From Flexilinea sp. (GTDB lineage Bacteria > Chloroflexota > Anaerolineae > Anaerolineales > Anaerolineaceae): a stretch of DNA of 64,000 bases. The notes under the pieces are model-generated. The model had not been told where the DNA came from. It worked only from the letters and a program-made list of their open reading frames with translations, and made no database searches. Below, piece by piece: positions 34,569 to 42,486 of this stretch. The number at the start of each line of letters is the position of its first letter. Position 1 is the stretch's first letter. The stretch is from NCBI GenBank assembly GCA_017432685.1, contig JAFRIR010000147.1, positions 1 to 64,000 on the forward strand, written 5' to 3'. Position numbers and translations under genes: made by a program.

Positions 34569-35795
34569 ATGCACATTTTGTTGATCCATCAGGCGTTTGT
34601 CACCACCGGAGAAGCCGGAGGCACTCGGCACATTGAATTCGCAAAACGTCTGGCTGTCAATGGTCACAGGGTGACCATTATTACCAGCCCGGTCAGTTAC
34701 CTGAGCGGTGAGCAGAAAAGTGATGTCAGCGGTCATTTTCTTTGGAAAAAAGAGCAGTGGGCGGAAAATATTGAGATCCGCTACTGCTGGACAAGTTCCG
34801 GCATGCACAAAGGGTTTGTTCCCCGCGTGATCGCCTTTTTCTCATTCATGTTTTCTTCGTTTTTCTGCGCGCTGAATGTGAAAAATGTTGACGTGGTCTG
34901 GGGTACTTCTCCGAACCTCTTCCAGGGCTGGACTGCCTGGCTTTCCGCACGCTGCAAACGGGTAAAGTTTTTGCTGGAGATCCGCGATCTGTGGCCGGAG
35001 TTTGCCATTGCCATGGGCGCCCTCACGAACCGGACACTGATCCGCATGTCCCGCTGGCTGGAAAAGTTCCTTTATGTTCATGCGGACCGCATTATTGTCA
35101 ATTCGCCGGGCTTTATTCCTTATATTCGGGATATCTGCGGCAAAACCCCCGATCTTGTCCCGAATGGGGCTGATGAGACGATGTTTGAACGAGGAAACGG
35201 AGATGCGTTCCGGGAGAAATACGGGCTGAAGGATGACTTTGTTGTCATGTACAGCGGCGCTCACGGTCCGGCCAATGATCTGGAGACGGCGCTGAAAGCT
35301 GCGGAGCTGCTGCGTGACCGGGAAAGGCTCCGCTTTGTATTTGTGGGATCCGGGAAGGATAAGCCGCGTCTGGAGGATCTGGCGGCGGAAAAGGGCCTGA
35401 GCAATGTTCTGTTTGTTCCCGCGGTACCGAAAGATGAGATCCCTGCGGTGATGGCGGCAGAAAACGCGGGTCTGGCAATTTTGAAAAAACTGGACATGTT
35501 CAAGACCACTTATCCGAACAAGGTTTTCGATATTATGGCTTGCGGTGATCCGGTGATCTGCCAGATCGACGGCGTGATCCGTGAGGTGGTGGAAGAAAAT
35601 CACGCCGGGATCTTCGTCGAACCGGGTGATCCGCAGGCGCTGGCTCAGGCAGTCCTCCGTCTGGCAAGTGATCCGGGTGGCTGCCGGGAAATGGGTGAAA
35701 ACGGGCGGAAAGCGATTCGTGAGAAGTTTGACCGTGATGCCGCTGCGCGGAAACTGGAAACGATCTTTGAGCAGTTAGTTGACGGGAGTAAATGA
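34569..35795 (+). CDS. Glycosyltransferase family 4 (WbuB-like)
   Basis: 408 residues. The N-terminal domain starts MHILLIHQAF with a glycine-rich GEAGGTRH acceptor loop. The C-terminal domain contains VMYSGAHGPANDLETAL, a KPRLEDL stretch and a GIFVEPGDPQAL segment, where the E-x7-E-type donor site lies. It transfers a nucleotide-sugar residue to a lipid-linked or polysaccharide acceptor at the cytoplasmic face. It follows the bi-domain oxidoreductase and heparinase-like genes in the arrangement known from capsule/exopolysaccharide loci. The stop codon abuts a heptamer array. Confidence 0.9.
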   Translation: MHILLIHQAFVTTGEAGGTRHIEFAKRLAVNGHRVTIITSPVSYLSGEQKSDVSGHFLWKKEQWAENIEIRYCWTSSGMHKGFVPRVIAFFSFMFSSFFCALNVKNVDVVWGTSPNLFQGWTAWLSARCKRVKFLLEIRDLWPEFAIAMGALTNRTLIRMSRWLEKFLYVHADRIIVNSPGFIPYIRDICGKTPDLVPNGADETMFERGNGDAFREKYGLKDDFVVMYSGAHGPANDLETALKAAELLRDRERLRFVFVGSGKDKPRLEDLAAEKGLSNVLFVPAVPKDEIPAVMAAENAGLAILKKLDMFKTTYPNKVFDIMACGDPVICQIDGVIREVVEENHAGIFVEPGDPQALAQAVLRLASDPGGCREMGENGRKAIREKFDRDAAARKLETIFEQLVDGSK

Positions 35796-35829
35796 TTAAG
35801 AATTAAGAGTTAAGAATTAAGAGTTAAGA
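35795..35829. repeat. Heptanucleotide tandem repeat, 5 units, left of MITE
   Basis: ATTAAGA, ATTAAGA, GTTAAGA, ATTAAGA, GTTAAGA. It is continued beyond the MITE-like element at 35959. Confidence 0.8.
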
Positions 35830-35958
35830 GAACCCTCTAAAAACTCATGAGCGGGGGTATGGGGGCGGCAGCCCCCGGAAACCTCCTGAGGAGATTCAGA
35901 GAATTTATTCTCTGAATCTCCTCAGGACAGAGAAAAATTGATGTTTTGAGAGGTTTCC
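35830..35958 (-). mobile_element. MITE-like element, short copy inserted in a heptamer array
   Basis: 129 bases. Its reverse complement aligns with the copy at 28403-28583: GGAAACCTCTCAAAA end, hairpin GATTCAGAGAAT/ATTCTCTGAATC, GGGGGCTGCCGCCCCCATACC block, then GTTTTTAGAGGGTTC end. An inner ~50-base stretch of the other copy is missing. TTAAGA lies on both sides and could be a target duplication or part of the flanking heptamers. Confidence 0.78.
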
Positions 35959-35993
35959 TTAAGAATTATGAGTTAAGAATTAAGAGTTAAAGG
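35959..35993. repeat. Heptanucleotide tandem repeat, 5 units, right of MITE
   Basis: TTAAGAA, TTATGAG, TTAAGAA, TTAAGAG, TTAAAGG. Same unit as at 35795-35829, so the two halves were one array before insertion. Confidence 0.75.
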
Positions 35994-36025
35994 AGTGACG
36001 GAAGGTCAGGCCCATTGAACCCGGT

Positions 36026-36120
36026 ACCTGAAACCTGATACCTAACCTCTAATGTCTAAAGTCTAAAGTCTAACGTCTAACGTCTAATGTCTAATGTCTA
36101 ATGTCTAATGTCTAACGTCT
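36026..36120. repeat. Heptanucleotide tandem repeat, about 13 units
   Basis: ACCTGAA, ACCTGAT, ACCTAAC, a 4-base interruption, then ten units AATGTCT/AAAGTCT/AACGTCT (36051-36120). The last part is nearly the same as the array at 16201. Confidence 0.85.
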
Positions 36121-36147
36121 GGCCGAATGATAGGTGAGGAGAGAGAA

Positions 36148-36936
36148 ATGTTTGATTACGAGAGAGCGATAACACGTACGCCCTGTGACAGATTTACGGA
36201 AGGGCTGACTCATGGTCTGCTGGGGAAGCCGGATGTGAAGCTGGCTCAGCGCCAGCATGAACGCTATGTGGCTGCCCTGCGCAGCTGCGGGATCGAGGTG
36301 ATCGTGCTGCCGCCGGAAAACGAATTCCCGGATTCATGCTTTACGGAGGATGAAGTGATCGTCACGGACCGCGTGGCGGTGATCCCTTCCTTCTGCCGAC
36401 CGCTGCGTCAGGGGGAAGAGAACCTGATGCGTCCGGTCATCGAAGCCTATTACGGAGATCGGATCGAAACGATCCAAAAACCCGGCACGCTGGAAGGCGG
36501 CGACATTTGCCGTGACGGAAATCACTTCTTTGTCGGCATTTCCTCTCGCACCAATGAAGAAGGCGCCCGCCAGTTTGCCGAAATCGTGGGACGTTACGGG
36601 TTTACCTGTGATTTCTGTGATATCCGAGGAATCAAAATCCTGCACCTTTCCACCGGGATGAGCTATATCGGCGATAACACGGTCATCTGCTGCCCGGCTT
36701 TCCGAAATCTGCCGGCTTACCGGGGATATCGGGTAATCGTTACCGACGAAGCGGAAGCCTATGCCGCCAATTGTGTCCGCATCAAAGATACGGTCATCAT
36801 GCCGGAAGGGTTCCCCAACACGGAAAAACAGCTGCGCGAAGCAGGTTTTAACATCCTGACCACACCCATGAGTGAGATCGAAAAACAGGATGGCGGTCTC
36901 AGCTGCCTCTCGGTCCGTATGCCGAAAAGAATTTGA
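36148..36936 (+). CDS. Dimethylarginine dimethylaminohydrolase-like amidinotransferase
   Basis: 262 residues from the ATG at 36148, which has GGAG close upstream; the ATG at 36127 has none. It has the pentein fold of DDAH: a substrate Asp in FPDSCFTED, the LEGGDI turn, catalytic His166 in HLSTGMSYI and nucleophile Cys253 in GGLSCLSV. It would hydrolyse methylated arginines to citrulline and methylamines, or a related guanidino compound. No arginine-catabolism genes are adjacent. It is flanked upstream by heptamer arrays and downstream by a separate promoter. Confidence 0.9.
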   Translation: MFDYERAITRTPCDRFTEGLTHGLLGKPDVKLAQRQHERYVAALRSCGIEVIVLPPENEFPDSCFTEDEVIVTDRVAVIPSFCRPLRQGEENLMRPVIEAYYGDRIETIQKPGTLEGGDICRDGNHFFVGISSRTNEEGARQFAEIVGRYGFTCDFCDIRGIKILHLSTGMSYIGDNTVICCPAFRNLPAYRGYRVIVTDEAEAYAANCVRIKDTVIMPEGFPNTEKQLREAGFNILTTPMSEIEKQDGGLSCLSVRMPKRI

Positions 36937-36965
36937 AAAGAATTGCTGAAATCCGGAAAATTTTG

Positions 36966-36994
36966 TTGAAATCAGTATGGATTTCTGATACAAT
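36966..36994 (+). promoter_or_regulatory. Promoter for the Rpn-like gene
   Basis: TTGAAA (36966-36971), a 17-base spacer and TACAAT (36989-36994), about 85 bases before the gene. Confidence 0.65.
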
Positions 36995-37078
36995 TTATGA
37001 AAAAGTTTTAGCATTTTACAGGGAGTGTGAATCCTGGACAGTATGCTGATACAAGTATGATGAACAGGAGGTTGAGCA

Positions 37079-38017
37079 ATGGCGGAGAAGAATCAGACAT
37101 ACGCGGAAATAATTGCGGAACGAGATGCATATAAGCACGAATTGGATGTTATGAAGCAGGATCGCGTGAACCGTCAGGCAAAGAATTCCGTGTTCCTTAA
37201 CCTGTTCATGCGCAAAGAGTATCAACTCCAGCTTTACAAAGAACTGTTTCCACAGGATACTACCATCACAGAAAATGATCTGGAAATGATCACGATGGAC
37301 AATGTGCTTACGATCCATCCTTATAATGACCTGGGTCTGTTGGCGAGAGGAAGGCTCATCGTGTTGGCAGAAGCACAATCCACATGGAGCGTGAATATCA
37401 TTTTCCGTTTGGCAGATTATTACTTCGATTCTGCTATGAGCTATCTGAAGATCAGAAAGGCCGACCTTCATAGCTCGGTAAAAGTGGATGTACCGGACGT
37501 TGAAGCCTTTGTGATTTACACTGGTAAGAAGAAGGTCGAAAAGGATGTTCTTTCCCTGAATCAGGAATTCTTCGGTGGTGATACAAACAAGCCGGAGTTT
37601 AAAGCCAGAATTATTCATGGAGAATACAAGGGTGGTATCATCGAGGAATACATGGGCTTCTGCCGCATTTGGGATGAAAACGTGCTCAAGGCAAATACGC
37701 CGGAAGAAAAGCAGCAGGCCGTGACTTTGACGATTGATTTGTGTATTCAAAAAGGTTATCTTGTCAGGTATTTGGAAGGACACAGACCAGAGGTGGAGAA
37801 GATTATGATGACAATGTTCAGTCCCGAATATGTTAAAATGACGTCTGAGAGGACAGCGAAGATAAAAGAGGATATCAGCGCGTACAGATTCATCAATGTT
37901 CCCGAAGCGCAGATAAAGGATGCTATCATCCGCCGTTACGACCTCACACCGACCTATGCCCAGAACTTCCTGGACGATGATTCTGACCCGGAAGATTCCA
38001 GACCGTGGGCACTGTAA
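37079..38017 (+). CDS. Rpn-family PD-(D/E)XK nuclease/transposase-like protein
   Basis: 312 residues with AGGAGG upstream. The catalytic-type motif runs from Asp84 through the strand LIVLAEAQSTW (Glu98, Gln100), which matches the D..(D/E)xQ core of Rpn (recombination-promoting nuclease) and PD-(D/E)XK transposase-like proteins. A helical C-terminal half ends in an acidic tail. These proteins nick or cut DNA and promote RecA-independent gene transfer, and they often sit in mobile or decayed regions. Here it lies beside a truncated reverse transcriptase and a truncated surface gene. Own promoter at 36966. Confidence 0.75.
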   Translation: MAEKNQTYAEIIAERDAYKHELDVMKQDRVNRQAKNSVFLNLFMRKEYQLQLYKELFPQDTTITENDLEMITMDNVLTIHPYNDLGLLARGRLIVLAEAQSTWSVNIIFRLADYYFDSAMSYLKIRKADLHSSVKVDVPDVEAFVIYTGKKKVEKDVLSLNQEFFGGDTNKPEFKARIIHGEYKGGIIEEYMGFCRIWDENVLKANTPEEKQQAVTLTIDLCIQKGYLVRYLEGHRPEVEKIMMTMFSPEYVKMTSERTAKIKEDISAYRFINVPEAQIKDAIIRRYDLTPTYAQNFLDDDSDPEDSRPWAL

Positions 38018-38187
38018 GTATGAAACGCAGTCCAAAACTCACCAGGAGAAATTAACACAAAAGCGCTTGCCAGCCTTACGAAATATTTTTTCACAACACA
38101 GATGGATGCCCGAGCCTTGCGAGAAATAATTCGAGACGCAGATTATGTGCCAAAGCGGGTGTAGAGTTATCCGAGGTAAGTTATCCT

Positions 38188-38604
38188 GTGAACTTTGTAC
38201 TTCCTGACAGGAAAAGGAGTGTGGTTCGTATAGAAAAAAGTGAGTTGTCCGTTATTTCAAAGGCGAAGGAGCTGAACCTGGAATTCAACCGGAAGACGCA
38301 GATCTTCCCGATTTCGGAAGGCGTGGATTTTCTGGGGTTCCGGTTCTATCTGACCGGCACCGGAAAGGTGATCCGGAGGCTGCGTACCTCCAATAAGAGG
38401 CGCTGGAAACGAAGGCTGAAGAAGTACAAAGAGGAATACCGCATCGGGAAGAGGAGCAGTGAAGAGATCCGGCGGAGCATTGCAAGCTACAACGGACATC
38501 TGAGCCATGGTCATACCTGGAAGCTCCGAAAGAAGGTGATGGGGTCGTTTGTGCTGACCCATGCGCCTAAAGAATCAACCGTGAATAAGGACATAAATTC
38601 ATGA
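38188..38604 (+). pseudogene. Reverse transcriptase, C-terminal fragment (DGR/group-II-like)
   Basis: About 138 codons. The readable part (LNLEFNRKTQIFPISEGVDF, then LGFRFYLTGTGKVIRRLR) is the strand-turn after the palm and the start of the thumb of reverse transcriptases found in diversity-generating retroelements and related group-II-like RTs. A basic helix set and GHLSHGHTWKLRKKV follow. The palm domain with YxDD is absent; the first ~25 residues do not match and mark the break point. So the gene has lost its 5' two-thirds and cannot be active. A terminal MITE-like sequence (38605-38620) follows the stop, and the Asn-rich repeat of the surface gene follows that. Confidence 0.72.
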
Positions 38605-38620
38605 CTTTTTAGAGATTTCC
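38605..38620 (-). repeat. Solo end of the MITE-like repeat family
   Basis: CTTTTTAGAGATTTCC, matching the right end of the complete elements, at the junction between the reverse transcriptase fragment and the surface gene remnant. Short, so uncertain. Confidence 0.35.
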
Positions 38621-38652
38621 GCTATAATAATGTTTGTTACAGAGATCCGTAA

Positions 38653-40230
38653 GGGCTTCTGTACAACAGGGACAGGGTTGCAAGGTGGCTCCGTTCGCCC
38701 GGCAACAACGATAACAAAGCGGCGTTCGTGAACGGTAAAAACGGCAACGTCAACAACAATGGTAACAATGTCAAAAATGCGTTTGGAGTGCGCCCCGCTT
38801 TAAAACTCAATCTGTCATCTGTAATCTTCTCATCTGATTCCCAAACTTTTTCATTACCTAAACCGGTGACAAGCATCACCCTCAGTCCGGCCACCGCCAC
38901 CCTGACCGTGGGCGGCGAGCCTGTCAAGCTGACGGCGATCGTCACACCTTCTGACGCCACGGACGGGACGGTAAAGTGGAGCGTTACCGGAGCTGCCGTG
39001 AAGCTTTATTCCGATGCAAATTGCACGACTGAGATCGGCACGGACGCCACCGAGACCCTGACCGTCTATGCCAAGGGCATCTCGGCGGGCAGCGCAACCG
39101 TTACCGCGACCAGCAATGCGGACGCGACCAAGAGCGCGAGCTGCGCCGTGACGGTGAACAAGGGCACCCCCATCGCGAATGCTCCTACGGGCTTAACTGC
39201 AACCTACGGTCAGACTCTCGCAAACGTGACGCTGACCAATCCCACCGGCAACACGGCGGGAACATGGGCGTGGGTGGATAGCGCCACCAGCGTCGGCACT
39301 GTGGGCGATCATACCTTCAAGGCGAATTTTACGCCTATGGACACAACGAACTACAACAGCAAATCCAATGTGGACGTAACCGTGACCATCGCTCCCAAAC
39401 CGGCACAGCAATATACTGTCACCGTGAACAACGGCAGCGGAGACGGCAGCTATATCGAGGGCGCGGAAGTGGCCATCAAAGCCAATGATCCCGCGGAGGG
39501 AATGGTATTTGACAAATGGACAAGTGACGACGGAATAGCGTTCGCAAATGCAAACACGGCTCAGACAAGCTTTGAAATGCCGGCAAAGAATGTAACGGTG
39601 ACTGCTGTTTATAAAGATAAAGAAAAAGAAGAATCGATGGAATGGCCGGTGGAGATCACAAATGTTCAGGGGAGCGGAGCCAAAGGCGTCCCAGATGATG
39701 TGAAGGAGCAGACCATCAGGCTGACGATACAGGTGAGTAAGGATGGTGAACTGAAAACATCTTCGGAGACCATCGAACTGGAGGTCACGCCCGGCGGAAA
39801 TAAGGCCCCAAACACGTTGCCGGCTGTCAAATTCACACCGGTTATTAAAGACTTTGCGGCGACCTTCGGAAATTATGAACAGCCCAAAGCGACGGTTTCT
39901 CCAAGTCGGGTGAAAGCAAATATTTATGGCGCCGGAGATGACGGTCCGTCTTATACGCTGAGCGCTGTCGCGGGATTCACCGGTCAAAAATTCACCGTCA
40001 CACTTTTTTGGAACGGTGATTCAAAACCCGCAGAAGAAGTGATCGCGGTCTATGCGCTGCCGGAGGATGAGGTTGGCGCGTACCGGCTGAACGATGACGG
40101 GACGAAGGAATATCTGCTGTTCCAGACCTATGACATTTGCATGCGGTATCTGGGGCGTGACGACCTCTGCCGGGGTTACGAGCGCTGCTTCCACAAGGAG
40201 TCGCCCTTCGTCAATCCGTTTGTGAAATAA
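38653..40230 (+). pseudogene. 5'-truncated surface protein: DUF6273-like end, Big2, MBG-like and InlB-like repeats, Cys-bearing C-terminal module
   Basis: Open from 38653 with no signal peptide and no sensible start, so the N-terminus has been lost (a GTG at 38728 allows an artificial start). The visible beginning, WLRSPG..AAFV..GVRPALKL, is the C-terminal half of a DUF6273/C-type-lectin-like domain. It is followed by a bacterial Ig-like (Big2) domain, an MBG-type domain (starting near ATYGQTLANVTL), an InlB-type B-repeat (FDKWTSDDG..VTAVY), and a ~180-residue module. That module ends ALPEDEVGAYRL and FQTYDICM, with three Cys shared with the protein at 56199-58745. The hairpin at 40239 ends the gene. 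Confidence 0.72.
38683..38805 (+). other. Candidate DGR template/variable repeat (AAY-rich)
   Basis: Within the surface-gene remnant, the codons between WLRSPG and GVRPALKL are dominated by AAC, AAT and AAA at the positions that vary in DUF6273-like domains (pattern NNDNK..N-G-KNGN-NNN-GNN-KN). Adenine crowding at variable positions is the hallmark of a diversity-generating retroelement template, where A residues are mutated on copying. It lies about 80 bases downstream of a reverse transcriptase fragment. Whether it is a template, a variable repeat or a recombinant of both cannot be decided here because no second copy lies in the window. Confidence 0.55.
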
Positions 40231-40238
40231 AGAAGCTC

Positions 40239-40305
40239 GGGGTCGGATTCCGCAGACTCACGCGATGTGCGAAGCACGAGCGAAGAGTCGGAGGGATCTG
40301 ACCCC
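40239..40305. terminator. Hairpin after the surface-protein remnant
   Basis: Inverted repeat with arms GGGGTCGGATTCC and GGGATCTGACCCC and an inner GACTC/GAGTC, nine bases after the stop. It may be a third type of REP-like element used as terminator. Confidence 0.55.
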
Positions 40306-40317
40306 GCTTGAATCTGA

Positions 40318-40379
40318 GCACACGGGGACGGTTACTGCGCTGCAGCGTAAGCCTGCACGCAGGAACTGTCCCCATGTGC
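40318..40379. repeat. REP-like hairpin element
   Basis: Arms GCACACGGGGACGGTTACTGC and the complement ending TCCCCATGTGC. First subfamily. Confidence 0.75.
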
Positions 40380-40412
40380 GCTCAATGACAAGTGATATAC
40401 TCCAAATCAGAC

Positions 40413-40472
40413 GCACAAGGTGACAGTTCTCCAGTGCCGGCGAAGCGGCAGCAGGAAAACCGTCCCCGTGTT
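40413..40472. repeat. REP-like hairpin element, degenerate
   Basis: GCACAAGGTGACAGTTCT.. to ..AAAACCGTCCCCGTG. It is less symmetrical than the other copies and lies 38 bases before the mraZ promoter. Confidence 0.65.
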
Positions 40473-40510
40473 GACTATTTAAATACCGGGAACATTTTTA
40501 ATCTTCCCTC

Positions 40511-40538
40511 TTGCGAAAATCTTAAACAATATTATAAT
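40511..40538 (+). promoter_or_regulatory. Promoter of the dcw cluster with an ATCTTAAA half-site in its spacer
   Basis: TTGCGA (40511-40516), spacer 16, TATAAT (40533-40538), then the mraZ start 66 bases on. The spacer contains ATCTTAAA (40519-40526), the same 8-mer that forms each half of the palindromes at the ftsZ promoter. Confidence 0.6.
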
Positions 40539-40539
40539 A

Positions 40540-40563
40540 GGGTATAAAGTGGTATAAAATCCC
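40540..40563 (+). promoter_or_regulatory. Direct repeat downstream of the dcw promoter, possible MraZ site
   Basis: GGGTATAAAG and TGGTATAAAA occur in tandem with an 11-base period just after the -10 box. MraZ represses its own operon in other bacteria by binding short G-rich direct repeats upstream of mraZ, so the position fits; the sequence is not the canonical one. Confidence 0.35.
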
Positions 40564-40603
40564 ATGGATGGCCATTTTGTATCACTTTGGGTTGAGGAGA
40601 GAG

Positions 40604-41059
40604 ATGTTTACCGGGGTTTATGAGCATACCATCGATAAGAAAGGACGCACTTCCATGCCGGCCCGTTTCCGGAATGAGCTGGGTGGGGAAGCTTACCTTT
40701 CCGTTGGAATCGACAAAAACCTGGTGATTTATTCCACTGCTCATTTTAACGCCATGGCCGAAGAAATCGGCAAACTGAGCCTTGCTGATCCAACAGCCCG
40801 CATTTATCGCAGAAGAATGTTCAACAAAGCCGAGTACATCGAAATCGATGCCAACGGCCGCTTTGTGATCCCGCCCTTTCTGCGGGAAGAACTCTCTGAA
40901 GATGTGCTTGATAAGGTGGTTTTTGCCGGATCCAATGATTATATCGAGATCTGGACCGCTGAAGGCTGGAAAAATGCTGAAGAAGAAGCATTTCATGACG
41001 AGGCGATGACGGCAAATTTTGCCAGACTGATGAATGGGCAGTGGAGCAGGGATGATTGA
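40604..41059 (+). CDS. mraZ: Transcriptional regulator MraZ
   Basis: 151 residues from the ATG at 40604 (GAGGAGAG directly upstream; an ATG at 40568 is less likely). It contains two AbrB/SpoVT-like swapped-hairpin halves: YEHTIDKKGRTSMPARFR near the N-terminus and YIEIDANGRFVIPPFLR in the second half, each with the D-x-K/N-GR core. MraZ binds direct repeats upstream of the division cluster and tunes its expression. First gene of the cluster; its end overlaps the rsmH start by eight bases. Confidence 0.95.
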   Translation: MFTGVYEHTIDKKGRTSMPARFRNELGGEAYLSVGIDKNLVIYSTAHFNAMAEEIGKLSLADPTARIYRRRMFNKAEYIEIDANGRFVIPPFLREELSEDVLDKVVFAGSNDYIEIWTAEGWKNAEEEAFHDEAMTANFARLMNGQWSRDD

Positions 41060-41987
41060 TACTTCGCTGTATACGTCTCACATACCGGTGATGCTGGAAG
41101 CATGTATGCGCCTGATGGATCCCAAACCGGGCGGACACTATGCGGACGGAACACTGGGTGCGGGCGGACATAGTGAGGCGATCCTGAAAGCTTCCTCTCC
41201 TGACGGAAAACTGATGTCATTTGATCTGGATCCCGCGGCGATAGCCATTGCCCGGGAGCGTCTTGCGCCTTATGGTGAGCGTGTCCGCATCATACAGGAT
41301 TCGTATGTCAATCTTGGCTGTTACGCGGAAGCGGACAGCCTGGACGGGTTTATGGTCGATCTCGGTGTGTCTTCCATGCAGCTGGACCGACAGGAACGGG
41401 GCTTTTCCTTTCTTCAGGACGGTCCGCTGGATATGCGTTTTTCGCCGAACCAGAAGGTGACAGCTGCCGATCTAGTGAATGATCTGCCGGAAGAGGAACT
41501 GGCACGGATCCTCTGGCTTTACGGAGAAGAGCGGAAAAGCCGTCAGATCGCTGCGATGATTTGTGCGGAGCGGGAACGAAATAAAATCGAAACCACAGCA
41601 CAGCTGCGGGATGTGATCCTCAGCGCGGCGGGGAACAGCCGGGAAAAGATCCATCCGGCGACGCGCTCTTTTCAGGCGATCCGCATTGCTGTGAACGGGG
41701 AACTGGATGCGGTGGAAGCTGTGCTTCCCGCTGCGGTAAAAGCTCTGAAACCGGGCGGGCGGCTTCTGGTGATTTCTTTCCATTCGCTGGAAGACCGGAT
41801 CGTGAAAAACTATTTAAAAACGGAATCAAAGGATTGTCTTTGTCCTCCGGAACAGCCGGTCTGCACCTGCGGTCATAAAGCAACCCTTCGTGAACTTACC
41901 CGTCATCCTGTTACGGCAGATGAGGAAGAGATCAAGGTGAACCCGAGGTCACGCAGCGCCAAACTGCGTGTCGCTGTGAAATTATAG
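41052..41987 (+). CDS. rsmH: 16S rRNA (cytosine-1402-N4)-methyltransferase
   Basis: 311 residues from the ATG at 41052, preceded by GGAG; the earlier ATG at 41034 is deeper inside mraZ. It methylates N4 of C1402 in the decoding centre of 16S rRNA using SAM. Motif DGTLGAGGHSEAIL binds SAM, FDLDPAAI holds the acidic ribose contact, and DLGVSSMQLD is the family signature. The C-terminal KPGGRLLVISFHSLEDRIVK segment is typical. A Cys-rich stretch (CLCPPEQPVCTCG) replaces the common CICPPE..C form. Second gene of the cluster as in most bacteria. Confidence 0.96.
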   Translation: MIDTSLYTSHIPVMLEACMRLMDPKPGGHYADGTLGAGGHSEAILKASSPDGKLMSFDLDPAAIAIARERLAPYGERVRIIQDSYVNLGCYAEADSLDGFMVDLGVSSMQLDRQERGFSFLQDGPLDMRFSPNQKVTAADLVNDLPEEELARILWLYGEERKSRQIAAMICAERERNKIETTAQLRDVILSAAGNSREKIHPATRSFQAIRIAVNGELDAVEAVLPAAVKALKPGGRLLVISFHSLEDRIVKNYLKTESKDCLCPPEQPVCTCGHKATLRELTRHPVTADEEEIKVNPRSRSAKLRVAVKL

Positions 41988-42003
41988 ACATAAAGGAAAC
42001 CGG

Positions 42004-42486
42004 ATGAAGTCGAAAAATCAGTCAGCTTACAGACTGGCCCCCTGGCGCAAACAGATGAAGCGCATTCTGACGATCCTGATGGGCACGTTCATCGCTGCCG
42101 GTGTAACGATGGTCTATCTTTCCATTTCCGAACGGATGACGGATGTCAAGCTGAGGATCCAGCTGCTGCAGGAAGAGCGGGCTGATTACTCCCGGCAGAT
42201 CGCGGATCTGACGACGGATGAAGGGATCCTGACCGCCTATAAAGCGATGCAGCAGCGAGCCGAACAGGCAGGATTTACAGACATTGATTTTACAGACGAA
42301 GATGAATTTGCTTATGTCATCGTCGATGGTTATACCGGCACCGGGATCAATACGGAAGCGCCTGTTCAGGATGCACCCCGGATAGAATATGTTTCTCTGG
42401 TAAAACCGGAATATACACAGTCACTGCAGGAGTGGCTTTATAAACGGATAACGACCGGGATCGAAAGTTATGAAGTCTCAAATTGA
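42004..42486 (+). CDS. ftsL: FtsL-like division protein
   Basis: 160 residues: a short cytoplasmic head, one membrane segment (about 20-40), and a coiled-coil stretch (KLRIQLLQEERADYSRQI). A C-terminal region of ~90 residues is longer than usual in FtsL. The sequence is too divergent for direct family recognition, but topology and position between rsmH and the division transpeptidase identify it. FtsL forms a complex with FtsB-type proteins and FtsQ and activates FtsWI. Its stop overlaps the next gene by 17 bases. Confidence 0.75.
   Translation: MKSKNQSAYRLAPWRKQMKRILTILMGTFIAAGVTMVYLSISERMTDVKLRIQLLQEERADYSRQIADLTTDEGILTAYKAMQQRAEQAGFTDIDFTDEDEFAYVIVDGYTGTGINTEAPVQDAPRIEYVSLVKPEYTQSLQEWLYKRITTGIESYEVSN

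Noticed and set aside
37016..38035. 339-codon open frame on the minus strand
   Set aside because: Antisense to the Rpn-like gene, which has its own promoter and AGGAGG site; the antisense product has no recognisable features.
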